DNA from: an uncultured Rhodospirillaceae bacterium
GTDB lineage: Bacteria; Pseudomonadota; Alphaproteobacteria; RF32; CAG-239
Reading direction: 5' to 3'
NCBI GenBank assembly: GCA_900313355.1
Contig: OMQZ01000071.1
Location: 1-7,401 of the forward strand
DNA length: 7,401 bases
The position numbers and the translations under genes are program-made. Below, piece after piece: positions 1-6,624 of this stretch; the stretch's first letter is position 1; the number at the start of each line of letters is the position of its first letter. The notes beneath the pieces are model-generated. The model saw only the letters and a program-made list of their open reading frames with translations. It did not search any database and was not told the origin of the DNA.

Positions 1-358
1 ACTGAACCGGCCACTTTTCAAGACCATTAACATCATTTATTTGCGCGCCATATGATGTGGCAACAAGTTCTCCTTCTTTGGTGCGAAACTCACCTTCAAT
101 CATCCCTGCTGCTCGCTCTGCTTTTACTATTACATCTCCTTTTTTAACAGCCTCATCCAATGCTGCTATCCGTTCTTCAAAAGAAAGATTATGGTCTTCA
201 TGTGGCTTTTCTGAAACAGTATTTTCTACTTTATTTTTCTTAGCATCTTTAAACAATTTGCTCGCCGCATAAGTAGCCCCTCCGACGACAACTGCGGCAC
301 CGGCGATGCCTGCTAAAATTTTATTTCTTGCTTTTTTTATATCTTCTCTTGTTACCAT
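1..358 (-). CDS. Unrecognised membrane-anchored protein, partial (C-terminus outside window)
   Basis: An open frame reads leftward from an ATG at 358-356 to the window edge without a stop, giving 119 codons. GAAAGGA at 372-366 lies 7 bases before the ATG and supports this start, and a good promoter lies just upstream. The product starts with a short charged stretch (MVTREDIKKARNK), then a Gly/Ala/Val-rich hydrophobic segment at about residues 14-36 that could be a single membrane anchor, then a Lys-rich turn (KDAKKNK). After that comes a soluble, charged, probably helical part rich in Glu, Lys and Ala. I see no catalytic motif and do not recognise the family. The basic N-terminus suggests an N-in orientation with no clear cleavage site (inference). 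Codon use differs from ruvAB: four of seven Ile codons are ATA, against one of 35 in ruvA plus ruvB. This hints at different ancestry or low expression. It is transcribed away from ruvA, so a shared function is not implied. Confidence 0.7.
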   Translation of the reverse strand, partial: MVTREDIKKARNKILAGIAGAAVVVGGATYAASKLFKDAKKNKVENTVSEKPHEDHNLSFEERIAALDEAVKKGDVIVKAERAAGMIEGEFRTKEGELVATSYGAQINDVNGLEKWPVQ

Positions 359-395
359 TTTCTTATCCTTTCAAAAAAATTTCTTTGATAATTCT

Positions 396-423
396 ATTCT
401 ATCATTTCTTAAAATTTTGTCAA
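396..423 (-). promoter_or_regulatory. Sigma70-type promoter for the leftward unknown gene
   Basis: Read on the minus strand, TTGACA (423-418, perfect -35) is followed after 16 bases by TAGAAT (401-396, five of six matches to TATAAT). Transcription would start near 389, leaving a leader of about 30 bases before the ATG at 358 that contains the GAAAGGA ribosome binding site. This is the best promoter-like element in the window. The region is AT-rich, so chance matches are easier, but the perfect -35 and correct placement support it. Confidence 0.6.
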
Positions 424-480
424 TCATATTTGATAAAACTTCTTGTTTGATTTAAGCTGTGATGAACGGGCATAAAATGC

Positions 481-494
481 TTGCCTCAAGGCAA
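481..494. repeat. Perfect 14-base palindrome upstream of ruvA
   Basis: The two 6-base arms TTGCCT and AGGCAA are exact reverse complements around a CA spacer. It sits 43 bases before the ruvA ATG, at the proposed -35. It has no T-run after it, so it is not an obvious terminator. It does not match the direct-repeat GTTC-N7-GTTC pattern known for alphaproteobacterial LexA. It could be a repressor site or chance. Confidence 0.4.
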
Positions 495-509
495 TATCTT
501 TTATAAACT
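481..509 (+). promoter_or_regulatory. Possible ruvA promoter overlapping a palindrome
   Basis: TTGCCT (481-486) and TAAACT (504-509) are separated by 17 bases and match sigma70 boxes at about four of six positions each. An overlapping TATAAA (502-507) is an alternative -10 with a short 15-base spacing. The start would fall near 516, about 20 bases before the ruvA ATG. The -35 box is also the left arm of a perfect 6-base inverted repeat, TTGCCT-CA-AGGCAA (481-494), which could be an operator or a small hairpin. Some promoter must lie here because the upstream neighbour is divergent, but the exact boxes are uncertain. Confidence 0.35.
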
Positions 510-536
510 TTTTTCCAGATTTTTGAAGGAAAAAAC

Positions 537-1178
537 ATGATTGCAAAATTAAGAGGCATTGTTGACAGCGTTTATGAAGACAGCGTCATCATCGATGTTA
601 ACGGCGTCGGGTATTTGGTTTTTGCCTCATCGCGCACACTTTCTAAGCTTGCCAGAGGCGCTGATTGCACTCTTTTGATTGAAACCGTTGTGCGGGAGGA
701 TTCTATTTCGCTCTACGGCTTTTATGACGCGTGGGAAAAAGAATGGTTCTTGACGCTCACAAAAGTTCAGGGCGTCGGCGCAAAGGTTTGTTTGAGCATT
801 TTATCTGCCCTCACCCCCTCTCAGCTTGCACAAGCCGTCGCCGCACAAGACAAATCTTCATTTTCAAGAGCTTCGGGCGTCGGTCCGAAACTGGCCGCAA
901 GGCTTGTTACCGAGCTTAAAGACAAGGTTGTGACTGTGCCGATGGGTGATGTTAAACTTTCTGATTTAGCAGACACAAATTTAAGCAATGAGCCGATGGA
1001 AATTCAGGGACAACAAAATGATGCCATTGAAGATGTGATTTCCGCACTCGTTAATTTGGGTTATCAAAGGCTTGAAGCCTATCGAGCCGCATCAAAGGTT
1101 TATGGCTCAAACAGCGACAAGCCTCTTTCCGAGCTCATCAAGCTTGCCTTAAAAGAATTTGCCCTAAAGGATATGTAA
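537..1178 (+). CDS. ruvA: Holliday junction branch migration protein RuvA
   Basis: RuvA forms a tetramer that binds the four-way Holliday junction in recombinational repair and loads the RuvB motor. The 213 residues match the usual length of slightly over 200. Domain I (about 1-63) is the OB fold, opening with [10 protein letters not shown] and ending with [11 protein letters not shown]54 and D55 sit where the acidic pin that separates strands is found in the family. Domain II holds two helix-hairpin-helix motifs, [13 protein letters not shown] (77-89) and [12 protein letters not shown] (113-124), which bind DNA backbone. After a variable linker (about 131-160), domain III (about 161-213, [12 protein letters not shown]) is the RuvB contact. 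The ATG is preceded by GAAGGA (525-530) at 6 bases. It is the first gene of an operon with ruvB one base downstream. ruvC, normally just upstream in alphaproteobacteria, is absent; the upstream gene is divergent and unrelated. All domains look intact. Confidence 0.97.
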   Translation: MIAKLRGIVDSVYEDSVIIDVNGVGYLVFASSRTLSKLARGADCTLLIETVVREDSISLYGFYDAWEKEWFLTLTKVQGVGAKVCLSILSALTPSQLAQAVAAQDKSSFSRASGVGPKLAARLVTELKDKVVTVPMGDVKLSDLADTNLSNEPMEIQGQQNDAIEDVISALVNLGYQRLEAYRAASKVYGSNSDKPLSELIKLALKEFALKDM

Positions 1179-1179
1179 G

Positions 1180-2253
1180 ATGGAAAACGAACGTATTGTT
1201 ACCCCTGAGGCCTTGCCCGAAGATGAGCGAAAAGACGTTAATATGCCCGTCAACACAAGGCCGGAAAAGCTTTCCGATTTTATCGGTCAAGAAGGTCCGA
1301 AGCAAAATCTTAAGGTTTTTATTGAGGCTGCGAAATCGCGCAAAGAGGCGCTCGATCATGTGTTGCTTTTCGGTCCTCCGGGACTGGGCAAAACTACTCT
1401 TGCCTCCATCATTGCCAAAGAACTTGGTGTTAACTTTAAGGCAACTTCCGCACCGATGATTTCAAAATCAGGCGATTTGGCAGCCATTTTAACGAATTTG
1501 GAACCAAATGACGTGTTGTTCATTGATGAAATTCACCGCTTAAATCCGGCGATTGAAGAAGTTTTATATTCCGCCATGGAAGATTTTCAGCTTGATTTGA
1601 TTATCGGCGAAGGTCCGTCGGCAAGATCTGTTAAAATAGACCTTCAACCGTTTACGCTCGTTGGGGCAACAACGCGTTCGGGGCTCTTGTCAACCCCTTT
1701 GAGAGAACGTTTCGGAATTCCGTTAAGGCTTGATTTTTATGAAAATGAAGATTTGAAAAAAATCGTTTTGCGCGGGGCAAAATTGCTCGGTATGCCAATT
1801 TCGGAAAACGGCGCGATGGAAATTGCCAAGCGCTCACGCGGCACACCGCGCGTTGCCGGAAGATTGTTACGCCGCGTGCGTGATTTCGGGGCGGTCAGCG
1901 GCGGGGCTGAAATTGACAACACGCTTGCTGACACGGCTTTAAGGCGCTTAGACGTTGACAACTATGGTCTTGATATGTTTGACAGGCGCTATTTAAACTG
2001 TATTGCGAAAAACTACGGCGGCGGTCCGGTCGGTGCCGACACATTGGCAGCCGCGCTTTCTGAAGAACGCGATACCATTGAAGAAGTTGTCGAGCCGTTT
2101 TTGTTAAAACTCGGGCTTATTGCACGAACACCTCGCGGACGCGTGATTTCCGAAGAAGGTTATCGCTATTTAGGGCTTAATCACGGCAAAATCAAACGTG
2201 ATAACGAACAATTTGATTTGTTAAAAAATATTGAAAGAGATAATGATGAATAA
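1180..2253 (+). CDS. ruvB: Holliday junction branch migration ATPase RuvB
   Basis: RuvB is the hexameric AAA+ ATPase that drives branch migration of Holliday junctions together with RuvA. The 357 residues fit the family. Visible elements in order are: the N-terminal motif [11 protein letters not shown] (27-37); Walker A GPPGLGKT (65-72); Walker B and DEIH box VLFIDEIH (112-119); sensor 1 in VGATTRSG (161-168); the [11 protein letters not shown] segment (173-183) carrying the expected arginine finger; sensor 2 in [15 protein letters not shown] (221-235); and the C-terminal winged helix (about 260-340) with [17 protein letters not shown], where DNA is contacted. The ATG at 1180 lies one base after the ruvA TAA, with AAAGG at 1166-1170 inside ruvA as ribosome binding site, so translation is probably coupled. 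The last 8 bases overlap ybgC. All key residues are present and nothing suggests decay. Confidence 0.98.
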   Translation: MENERIVTPEALPEDERKDVNMPVNTRPEKLSDFIGQEGPKQNLKVFIEAAKSRKEALDHVLLFGPPGLGKTTLASIIAKELGVNFKATSAPMISKSGDLAAILTNLEPNDVLFIDEIHRLNPAIEEVLYSAMEDFQLDLIIGEGPSARSVKIDLQPFTLVGATTRSGLLSTPLRERFGIPLRLDFYENEDLKKIVLRGAKLLGMPISENGAMEIAKRSRGTPRVAGRLLRRVRDFGAVSGGAEIDNTLADTALRRLDVDNYGLDMFDRRYLNCIAKNYGGGPVGADTLAAALSEERDTIEEVVEPFLLKLGLIARTPRGRVISEEGYRYLGLNHGKIKRDNEQFDLLKNIERDNDE

Positions 2254-2644
2254 AATTTTTCAGATTCCCGTCAGAGTTTATTATGAAGATACAGATGCCG
2301 AAGGGATTGTTTATTATGCAAACTATTTGAAATTTGCTGAACGTGCCAGAACGGAATTTTTGCGCGCTCACAATTGGACCGTTGAGACCACAAAAGACGG
2401 CGACAGGTGCGGATTTGTTGCAAGGCATGCCGAAATTGACTATAAGCAATCTGCTTTTTTGGACGACTTGCTTTCCGTTTCGTGCGAAATTGAAGAGCTT
2501 CGTAACTCCTCGGTTGTTATTCATCAAGAAGTTAAAAAAGGCGACGAGCTTTTGGCTGATGTGCATGTGACGCTCGTTTATATCAACATCAATCGTCACA
2601 GACCAACGCGAATCCCTGATACGATGAGAACAAAACTGCAATAA
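2246..2644 (+). CDS. ybgC: YbgC-family acyl-CoA thioesterase (hotdog fold)
   Basis: With the chosen start the product has 132 residues, typical for YbgC, a cytoplasmic acyl-CoA thioesterase that in Escherichia coli is encoded in the tol-pal cluster and linked to phospholipid metabolism. The N-terminus [19 protein letters not shown] (10-28) is the signature, with D17 at the catalytic Asp position; [11 protein letters not shown] (30-40) on the central hotdog helix follows. The position of E. coli His25 is a Tyr here (Y24), a change I recall in other alphaproteobacterial members. An in-frame TTG at 2231 and ATG at 2243 are possible starts. I prefer the ATG at 2246 because AAAGAGA (2234-2240) then sits 5 bases away and the protein aligns well with E. 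coli YbgC. It overlaps ruvB by 8 bases, so it belongs to the same operon. The usual tol-pal genes do not follow: a terminator comes directly after the stop. Confidence 0.93.
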   Translation: MNKIFQIPVRVYYEDTDAEGIVYYANYLKFAERARTEFLRAHNWTVETTKDGDRCGFVARHAEIDYKQSAFLDDLLSVSCEIEELRNSSVVIHQEVKKGDELLADVHVTLVYININRHRPTRIPDTMRTKLQ

Positions 2645-2672
2645 AAAAGAGGTCTTGATGACCTCTTTTTTT
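2643..2672. terminator. Shared bidirectional rho-independent terminator
   Basis: GAGGTC (2649-2654), loop TTGAT, and GACCTC (2660-2665) form a perfect 6-base stem. Six A (2643-2648) precede it and seven T (2666-2672) follow it, so the stem can also extend by A-T pairs. It ends ybgC on the plus strand, where its A-run overlaps the TAA. On the minus strand it lies 13 bases beyond the proS stop and again presents a stem followed by U residues. It fits a two-way terminator between converging operons. Confidence 0.88.
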
Positions 2673-2678
2673 ATCGCC

Positions 2679-4187
2679 TTAATAGCTTCTGGCGTAAATC
2701 ACGTCGATGGTGGCATCTTTTCCGGTCAGCAAGCATTTGCCTTTTGTGCCGGATTGCTCTAAAGGCAGGCAACGAATCGCGATTTTGAGCTCTTTTAAGA
2801 GTTCTTCCGTTTTTTCATCGCCGCTCCATTTGCCTTTCACAAAGGCAACTTTGCCAACCTTGCCGTCTTCAATCCACTCATTTGCCTGATTAAAATAAGC
2901 TCTGAATTGTTCAGGCGTTGAAATATCGGTTCTGATATTTTGATCCATACGTGCTTTGGCGCGGGCAAAAAGCTCGTTTTGAATTTTTTCCAACCGGCTT
3001 GAAATCGTTGTTACAAAATCAGACTTTGAAACAATTTCTTTAGCGCCGATGTTTAAGCGTTCGCGAACCATCATGCCGTTGTTTTCAATGTCTCTTAAAC
3101 CGATTTCGCAAATCACGGGCGCACCTTTTCTTGTCCACTCCCAAAACTTGTCAACGGCTTGTTTGTTGCGCTTGTCAATCTTAATGCGGATTTTTTCACC
3201 GAAAGGCATTTGTTTTTTGAGCTCAAGCGCGACTTCATTGATATATGCCATCACTTTTTCTTCGTCTTCGGCTTTTTTAATCACCGGCACAAAAATCACC
3301 TGATAAGGCGCAATGCGCGGCGGAACAACCATACCTTCATCATCTGCGTGTGTCATAATCACACCGCCGATAAGCCTTGTTGAAACACCCCATGAGGTTG
3401 TGTATGCAAACTCGGGCTTGTTTTCTTTGTTGATGAAGCTGATGTTTGCAGATTTTGCAAAATTTTGACCTAAAAAGTGAGATGTTCCGGCTTGCAAGGC
3501 TTTGCCGTCCTGCATCATCGCTTCAACGCAATAGGTGTCAACCGCACCCGGGAATTTATCATATTCCGGTTTAACCCCTTCAATGACAGGCATCGCCAAG
3601 AACTCTTCGCAGGTTTTGCGATAAACTTCTAACATACGTTTTGTTTCCATTTCGGCATCTTCGGCAGAGGCGTGCGCCGTGTGTCCCTCTTGCCACAAAA
3701 ACTCACGTGTGCGCAAGAAAAGACGCGGACGCATCTCCCATCTGACCACATTCGCCCATTGGTTAATCAAAACAGGCAAGTCGCGATATGATTTCACCCA
3801 CCTTGAAAAAGAATCGGCAATAATGGTTTCGGAGGTCGGGCGAACAATAAGCGGTTCATCAAGCTCGCCGGCCGGCTCTAATTTTCCGTCAATTTGCTCT
3901 AATCTTGAATGCGTTACAACCGCCATCTCTTTGGCAAAACCTTCAACGTGTTCGGCTTCTTTCCTGAAAAATGAAATCGGAATAAACAGCGGGAAATATG
4001 CGTTTTCGTGATCCGTTTCGCGAAATTCTTCGTCCATCAAATCGCGAATGCGTTCCCAAATACCGTATCCCCACGGTTTGATAACCATACACCCCGGAGA
4101 AACAGAGTTCTCGGCCATATCAGCTTCTGATACAACGCATTGATACCATGCCGGATAATTTTCAATTCTTTTTGTTTTCAGTGTCAT
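2679..4187 (-). CDS. proS: Prolyl-tRNA synthetase, archaeal/eukaryotic-like type (no INS editing domain)
   Basis: This class II synthetase charges tRNA-Pro with proline in the cytoplasm. The 502 residues show: motif 1 region GCMVIKPWGYGIWERI (32-47); RPTSET (116-121) of the proline pocket; motif 2 VVRWEMRPRLFLRTREF-LWQEGHTAH (147-172); motif 3 region TTSWGVSTRLIGGVIMTH (263-280); an anticodon-binding domain (about 295-395); and a C-terminal domain ending in Tyr. There is no 180-residue INS insertion between motifs 2 and 3. The GxSHFLGQNF segment and the terminal Tyr mark the archaeal/eukaryotic-like family rather than the roughly 440-residue form usual in alphaproteobacteria. Of the four zinc Cys expected in the C-terminal domain only C485 remains; the others read S455, T460 and T488. 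AAAGGA (4200-4195) lies 7 bases before the ATG and overlaps the pheT stop. The gene is 11 bases after pheT, last in the pheS-pheT-proS operon. Confidence 0.96.
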   Translation of the reverse strand: MTLKTKRIENYPAWYQCVVSEADMAENSVSPGCMVIKPWGYGIWERIRDLMDEEFRETDHENAYFPLFIPISFFRKEAEHVEGFAKEMAVVTHSRLEQIDGKLEPAGELDEPLIVRPTSETIIADSFSRWVKSYRDLPVLINQWANVVRWEMRPRLFLRTREFLWQEGHTAHASAEDAEMETKRMLEVYRKTCEEFLAMPVIEGVKPEYDKFPGAVDTYCVEAMMQDGKALQAGTSHFLGQNFAKSANISFINKENKPEFAYTTSWGVSTRLIGGVIMTHADDEGMVVPPRIAPYQVIFVPVIKKAEDEEKVMAYINEVALELKKQMPFGEKIRIKIDKRNKQAVDKFWEWTRKGAPVICEIGLRDIENNGMMVRERLNIGAKEIVSKSDFVTTISSRLEKIQNELFARAKARMDQNIRTDISTPEQFRAYFNQANEWIEDGKVGKVAFVKGKWSGDEKTEELLKELKIAIRCLPLEQSGTKGKCLLTGKDATIDVIYARSY

Positions 4188-4194
4188 TATTTTT

Positions 4195-4200
4195 TCCTTT
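4195..4200 (-). promoter_or_regulatory. proS ribosome binding site overlapping the pheT stop codon
   Basis: AAAGGA on the minus strand sits 7 bases before the proS ATG at 4187. Its first two A residues belong to the pheT TAA (4201-4199), so ribosomes ending pheT stop on the proS binding site. This supports translational coupling. Confidence 0.7.
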
Positions 4201-6592
4201 AGCTTCTGAGTTCACCGCCGGTCGATTTGCCGACGTTTGCAATAACTTTGTTCATCAGATTTTCAATATCTTTATCGGTGAAGGTTTGTTCTTTTGGTTG
4301 GAAAACAACCGAAATCGCAACAGATTTTTTGCCTTTCGGTAAATTTTCGCCCTCATAAAGATCAAACAAGCGCACATCAGTGATGTAATTTCGGTCGGCA
4401 TTTTTAGCCGCTGCCAAAATGTTTGCCGCCGTGATTTCTGAGTTAACAACAAATGCCAAATCTTTCACAACCGGTTGGAATGCCGATAATTCAAGTTTCT
4501 TTTTCGACTTATCTGATGCAACGCGCGGCAAAGGAATATTGTCAATATAAACCTCAAATGCCACAATGCGCCCTTTTAAGCCGAACTTTTTAATGACATT
4601 CGGATGAAGTTCGCCAAAATAAGCCAAAACATTTTTACCCAAACGAATGGCTCCGCTGCGTCCGGGGTGATAATATGCCGGCGCATCGGTCGTGATTTGG
4701 GGATTTTCAATCGGACCTTTACATGCCGCAATTGTTGCCAAAGCGTCGGCCTTAACATCAAAAAGATCAAACGCACGAGACGAGCCTGACCAATCTTTGT
4801 CAGATGTTAAACCAACTCTTATACCGCAAGCAACCGTTGCTTGCTGTTTCGGTGTTCTGCCATAAAATTCAGGACCGATTTCAAAAACAGATAAGTTTGA
4901 AAAGCCGCGTGCAATGTTGTTTTTTGCACCAATCAACAAGTTTGGCAATAAACTCGGGCGCATTTCATCCAAATCAGAAGAAATCGGGTTGGCAAGCAAA
5001 ACCGTATCTGTTTGATTTGATTTGTGGAAAACGTCAGCAAGTTTTGAAGATGTAAAGCTCCACGTTACCGTTTCATACATCCCGCGTGAGGCGAGTTCGT
5101 GTTTTGCTGTTACAATTCTTTGTTGAGCCGGACTTAAGGTCTGTTTCGGGAACTTATCGTGAGGAAGGCTCAGCGGCTCAATCTTGTCCAGACCGATCAT
5201 GCGCACAACTTCTTCAATCAAATCTTGTTCGCATTCAATATCTCCGCGCCAAGACGGCGAAACAGCCTTGATTTTTTCTCCTTCAACAGATGTTTGAAAG
5301 CCTAAGCTGTTTAAGATTTCAATGATTTTTTCTTCGCTGACTTCAATGCCTGCAAAAGTTTTTAAGCGTGAGGGGCGAAGATATGCTATTTGCGCAGGCG
5401 CATTTTCGTCGCCGGCAATCAACATATCAGAAACTTCACCGCCACATATATCTACAATCATCTGCGTTGCATAATCAGAGCCTAAAACATTTGATTTCGG
5501 ATCAACCCAGCGCTCATAACGATAGCGCGAATCGGATTCAATGGCAAATTTTCGGCCTGTTCTGGCAATACAAGCAGGCTTAAACAGGGCGCATTCCAAA
5601 AACACGTTTTTCGTATTTTCAGAACAGCCTTTTTTCAAACCGCCCATAATACCGCCCAAGCACTCTATTCCCTCATCATCACAAATACCGAGAGAAAGCG
5701 TATCCAAATCATATTCTTTTTCATCTAAAGCCACAAAATGTTCATTTTCTCGGCACATACGAACCGTTATGTCGCCTTTTAAAGTGTCGGCATCAAAAAC
5801 GTGTAGCGGACGCGCTAAATCATAGTTGATATAGTTTGTTACATCAACAAGCGGCGAGATAGAACGCAAGCCGATTGCCGTCAAGCGATCTTTCATCCAT
5901 TTTGGTGTTTGTCTTGTGTTATCAACCCCTTTGATGTATCTTCCGACATAAGTCGGGCACTCGTCTTTACATTCAACCTTGACTTTAATCGGGCTTTCAA
6001 ACGTGCCTTTTATCTTTTTAATTTCAAGCGGTTTCAATGAACCAAGACCGGCTGCCGCCAAGTCGCGTGCAATTCCTCTGACACCCAAGCACTCTGCTCT
6101 GTTCGGGGTGATCGAAATTTCAATCACCGGATCGATGGCTAAAACATCTGATGCATCAAGTCCGAGCGGCGTGTCCGGTGCCAATTCGATGATTCCGGTG
6201 TGGTCTTCTCCAATGCCTAACTCTTTTTCGGAACACATCATACCGAAGCTTTCAACACCGCGAATTTTACCCACTTTCAAAACTTCGTTATAACATGGAA
6301 TATTTGTGCCGACAGGTGCAAAAATACCGATAAGGCCTTCTTTGACGTTCGGTGCACCGCAAACAACCTGAAGACGTTCTTTTCCCGTGTTGACTTCAAG
6401 TAAGTGCAAGTGGTCCGAATCAGGATGCATACGAACATTTTCAGCCTTTGCGGTAATAAAGCCTTTTAGATTTTCTGCCGGATTATAAACTTCTTCAACC
6501 TCTAAACCGATTTTTGTTAAAGTTTCAACAATCGTGTTTAAATCTGCCGTTGTGTCGAGATGGCTTTTAAGCCAAGAAAGTGTTAATTTCAT
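4199..6592 (-). CDS. pheT: Phenylalanyl-tRNA synthetase beta subunit
   Basis: PheT pairs with PheS in the cytoplasmic alpha2-beta2 enzyme that charges tRNA-Phe; beta recognises the tRNA and edits mischarged Tyr-tRNA-Phe. The 797 residues equal the usual bacterial length and all domains can be placed: the N-terminal part [13 protein letters not shown]; an EMAP-like tRNA-binding OB fold (about 39-150, with [15 protein letters not shown] and VVCGAPNV); the B3/B4 editing domain (about 210-380, with RPLHVFDAD and GIMGG at 314-318); the B5 domain (about 403-472, SPSWRGDI then [13 protein letters not shown]); a catalytic-like core (about 485-690, [31 protein letters not shown]); and the FDX-ACB anticodon-binding domain (about 702-797, [13 protein letters not shown] and FDLYEG). 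The segment YERWVDP (359-365) has Trp where ERGvDP is more usual. The ATG overlaps the pheS TGA by 4 bases (ATGA), and GGAGGA lies 8 bases before it. Confidence 0.98.
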   Translation of the reverse strand: MKLTLSWLKSHLDTTADLNTIVETLTKIGLEVEEVYNPAENLKGFITAKAENVRMHPDSDHLHLLEVNTGKERLQVVCGAPNVKEGLIGIFAPVGTNIPCYNEVLKVGKIRGVESFGMMCSEKELGIGEDHTGIIELAPDTPLGLDASDVLAIDPVIEISITPNRAECLGVRGIARDLAAAGLGSLKPLEIKKIKGTFESPIKVKVECKDECPTYVGRYIKGVDNTRQTPKWMKDRLTAIGLRSISPLVDVTNYINYDLARPLHVFDADTLKGDITVRMCRENEHFVALDEKEYDLDTLSLGICDDEGIECLGGIMGGLKKGCSENTKNVFLECALFKPACIARTGRKFAIESDSRYRYERWVDPKSNVLGSDYATQMIVDICGGEVSDMLIAGDENAPAQIAYLRPSRLKTFAGIEVSEEKIIEILNSLGFQTSVEGEKIKAVSPSWRGDIECEQDLIEEVVRMIGLDKIEPLSLPHDKFPKQTLSPAQQRIVTAKHELASRGMYETVTWSFTSSKLADVFHKSNQTDTVLLANPISSDLDEMRPSLLPNLLIGAKNNIARGFSNLSVFEIGPEFYGRTPKQQATVACGIRVGLTSDKDWSGSSRAFDLFDVKADALATIAACKGPIENPQITTDAPAYYHPGRSGAIRLGKNVLAYFGELHPNVIKKFGLKGRIVAFEVYIDNIPLPRVASDKSKKKLELSAFQPVVKDLAFVVNSEITAANILAAAKNADRNYITDVRLFDLYEGENLPKGKKSVAISVVFQPKEQTFTDKDIENLMNKVIANVGKSTGGELRS

Positions 6593-6624
6593 CGCGTTAA
6601 TCCTCCGTTACCCGTTAAGCCGCC
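6589..6624 (-). repeat. Degenerate 18-base tandem duplication at the pheS 3' end
   Basis: On the minus strand the unit GGCGGCTTAACGGGTAAC (6624-6607) is followed directly by GGAGGATTAACGCGATGA (6606-6589). Eleven of 18 positions agree, with TTAACG fully kept. The first unit encodes GGLTGN, the second GGLTR plus the stop. The second copy holds the GGAGGA ribosome binding site and the start of pheT. Confidence 0.5.

Noticed and set aside
57..272. 71-codon plus-strand open frame beginning at GTG 57
   Set aside because: The minus-strand frame over the same region has a promoter, a ribosome binding site and a plausible membrane segment. The plus frame starts at a GTG without a good binding site.
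384..453. Repeated TTTGATAA (384-391, 429-436) and TTTGATTT (446-453) in the divergent region
   Set aside because: The copies are short, AT-rich and unevenly spaced, so chance is a sufficient explanation.
455..480. Possible LexA (SOS) box upstream of ruvA
   Set aside because: GAAC occurs once (near 464) but no second GAAC or GTTC follows at the 7-base spacing, and no CTG-N10-CAG box is evident.
2231..2245. Upstream TTG start for ybgC
   Set aside because: Starting at TTG would add five residues absent from the family and would place the AAAGAGA binding site inside the coding region.
2192..2641. 149-codon open frame on the minus strand across ybgC
   Set aside because: It is wholly antisense to ybgC, which has clear family motifs and operon placement; no ribosome binding site or recognisable domain supports the antisense frame.
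3679..4011. 110-codon plus-strand open frame inside proS
   Set aside because: It lies antisense to the motif 2 part of proS, and the translation has no recognisable features.
5979..6293. 104-codon plus-strand open frame inside pheT
   Set aside because: It is antisense to the pheT tRNA-binding and B3 regions and is Ser/Pro-rich, as expected of a shadow frame.
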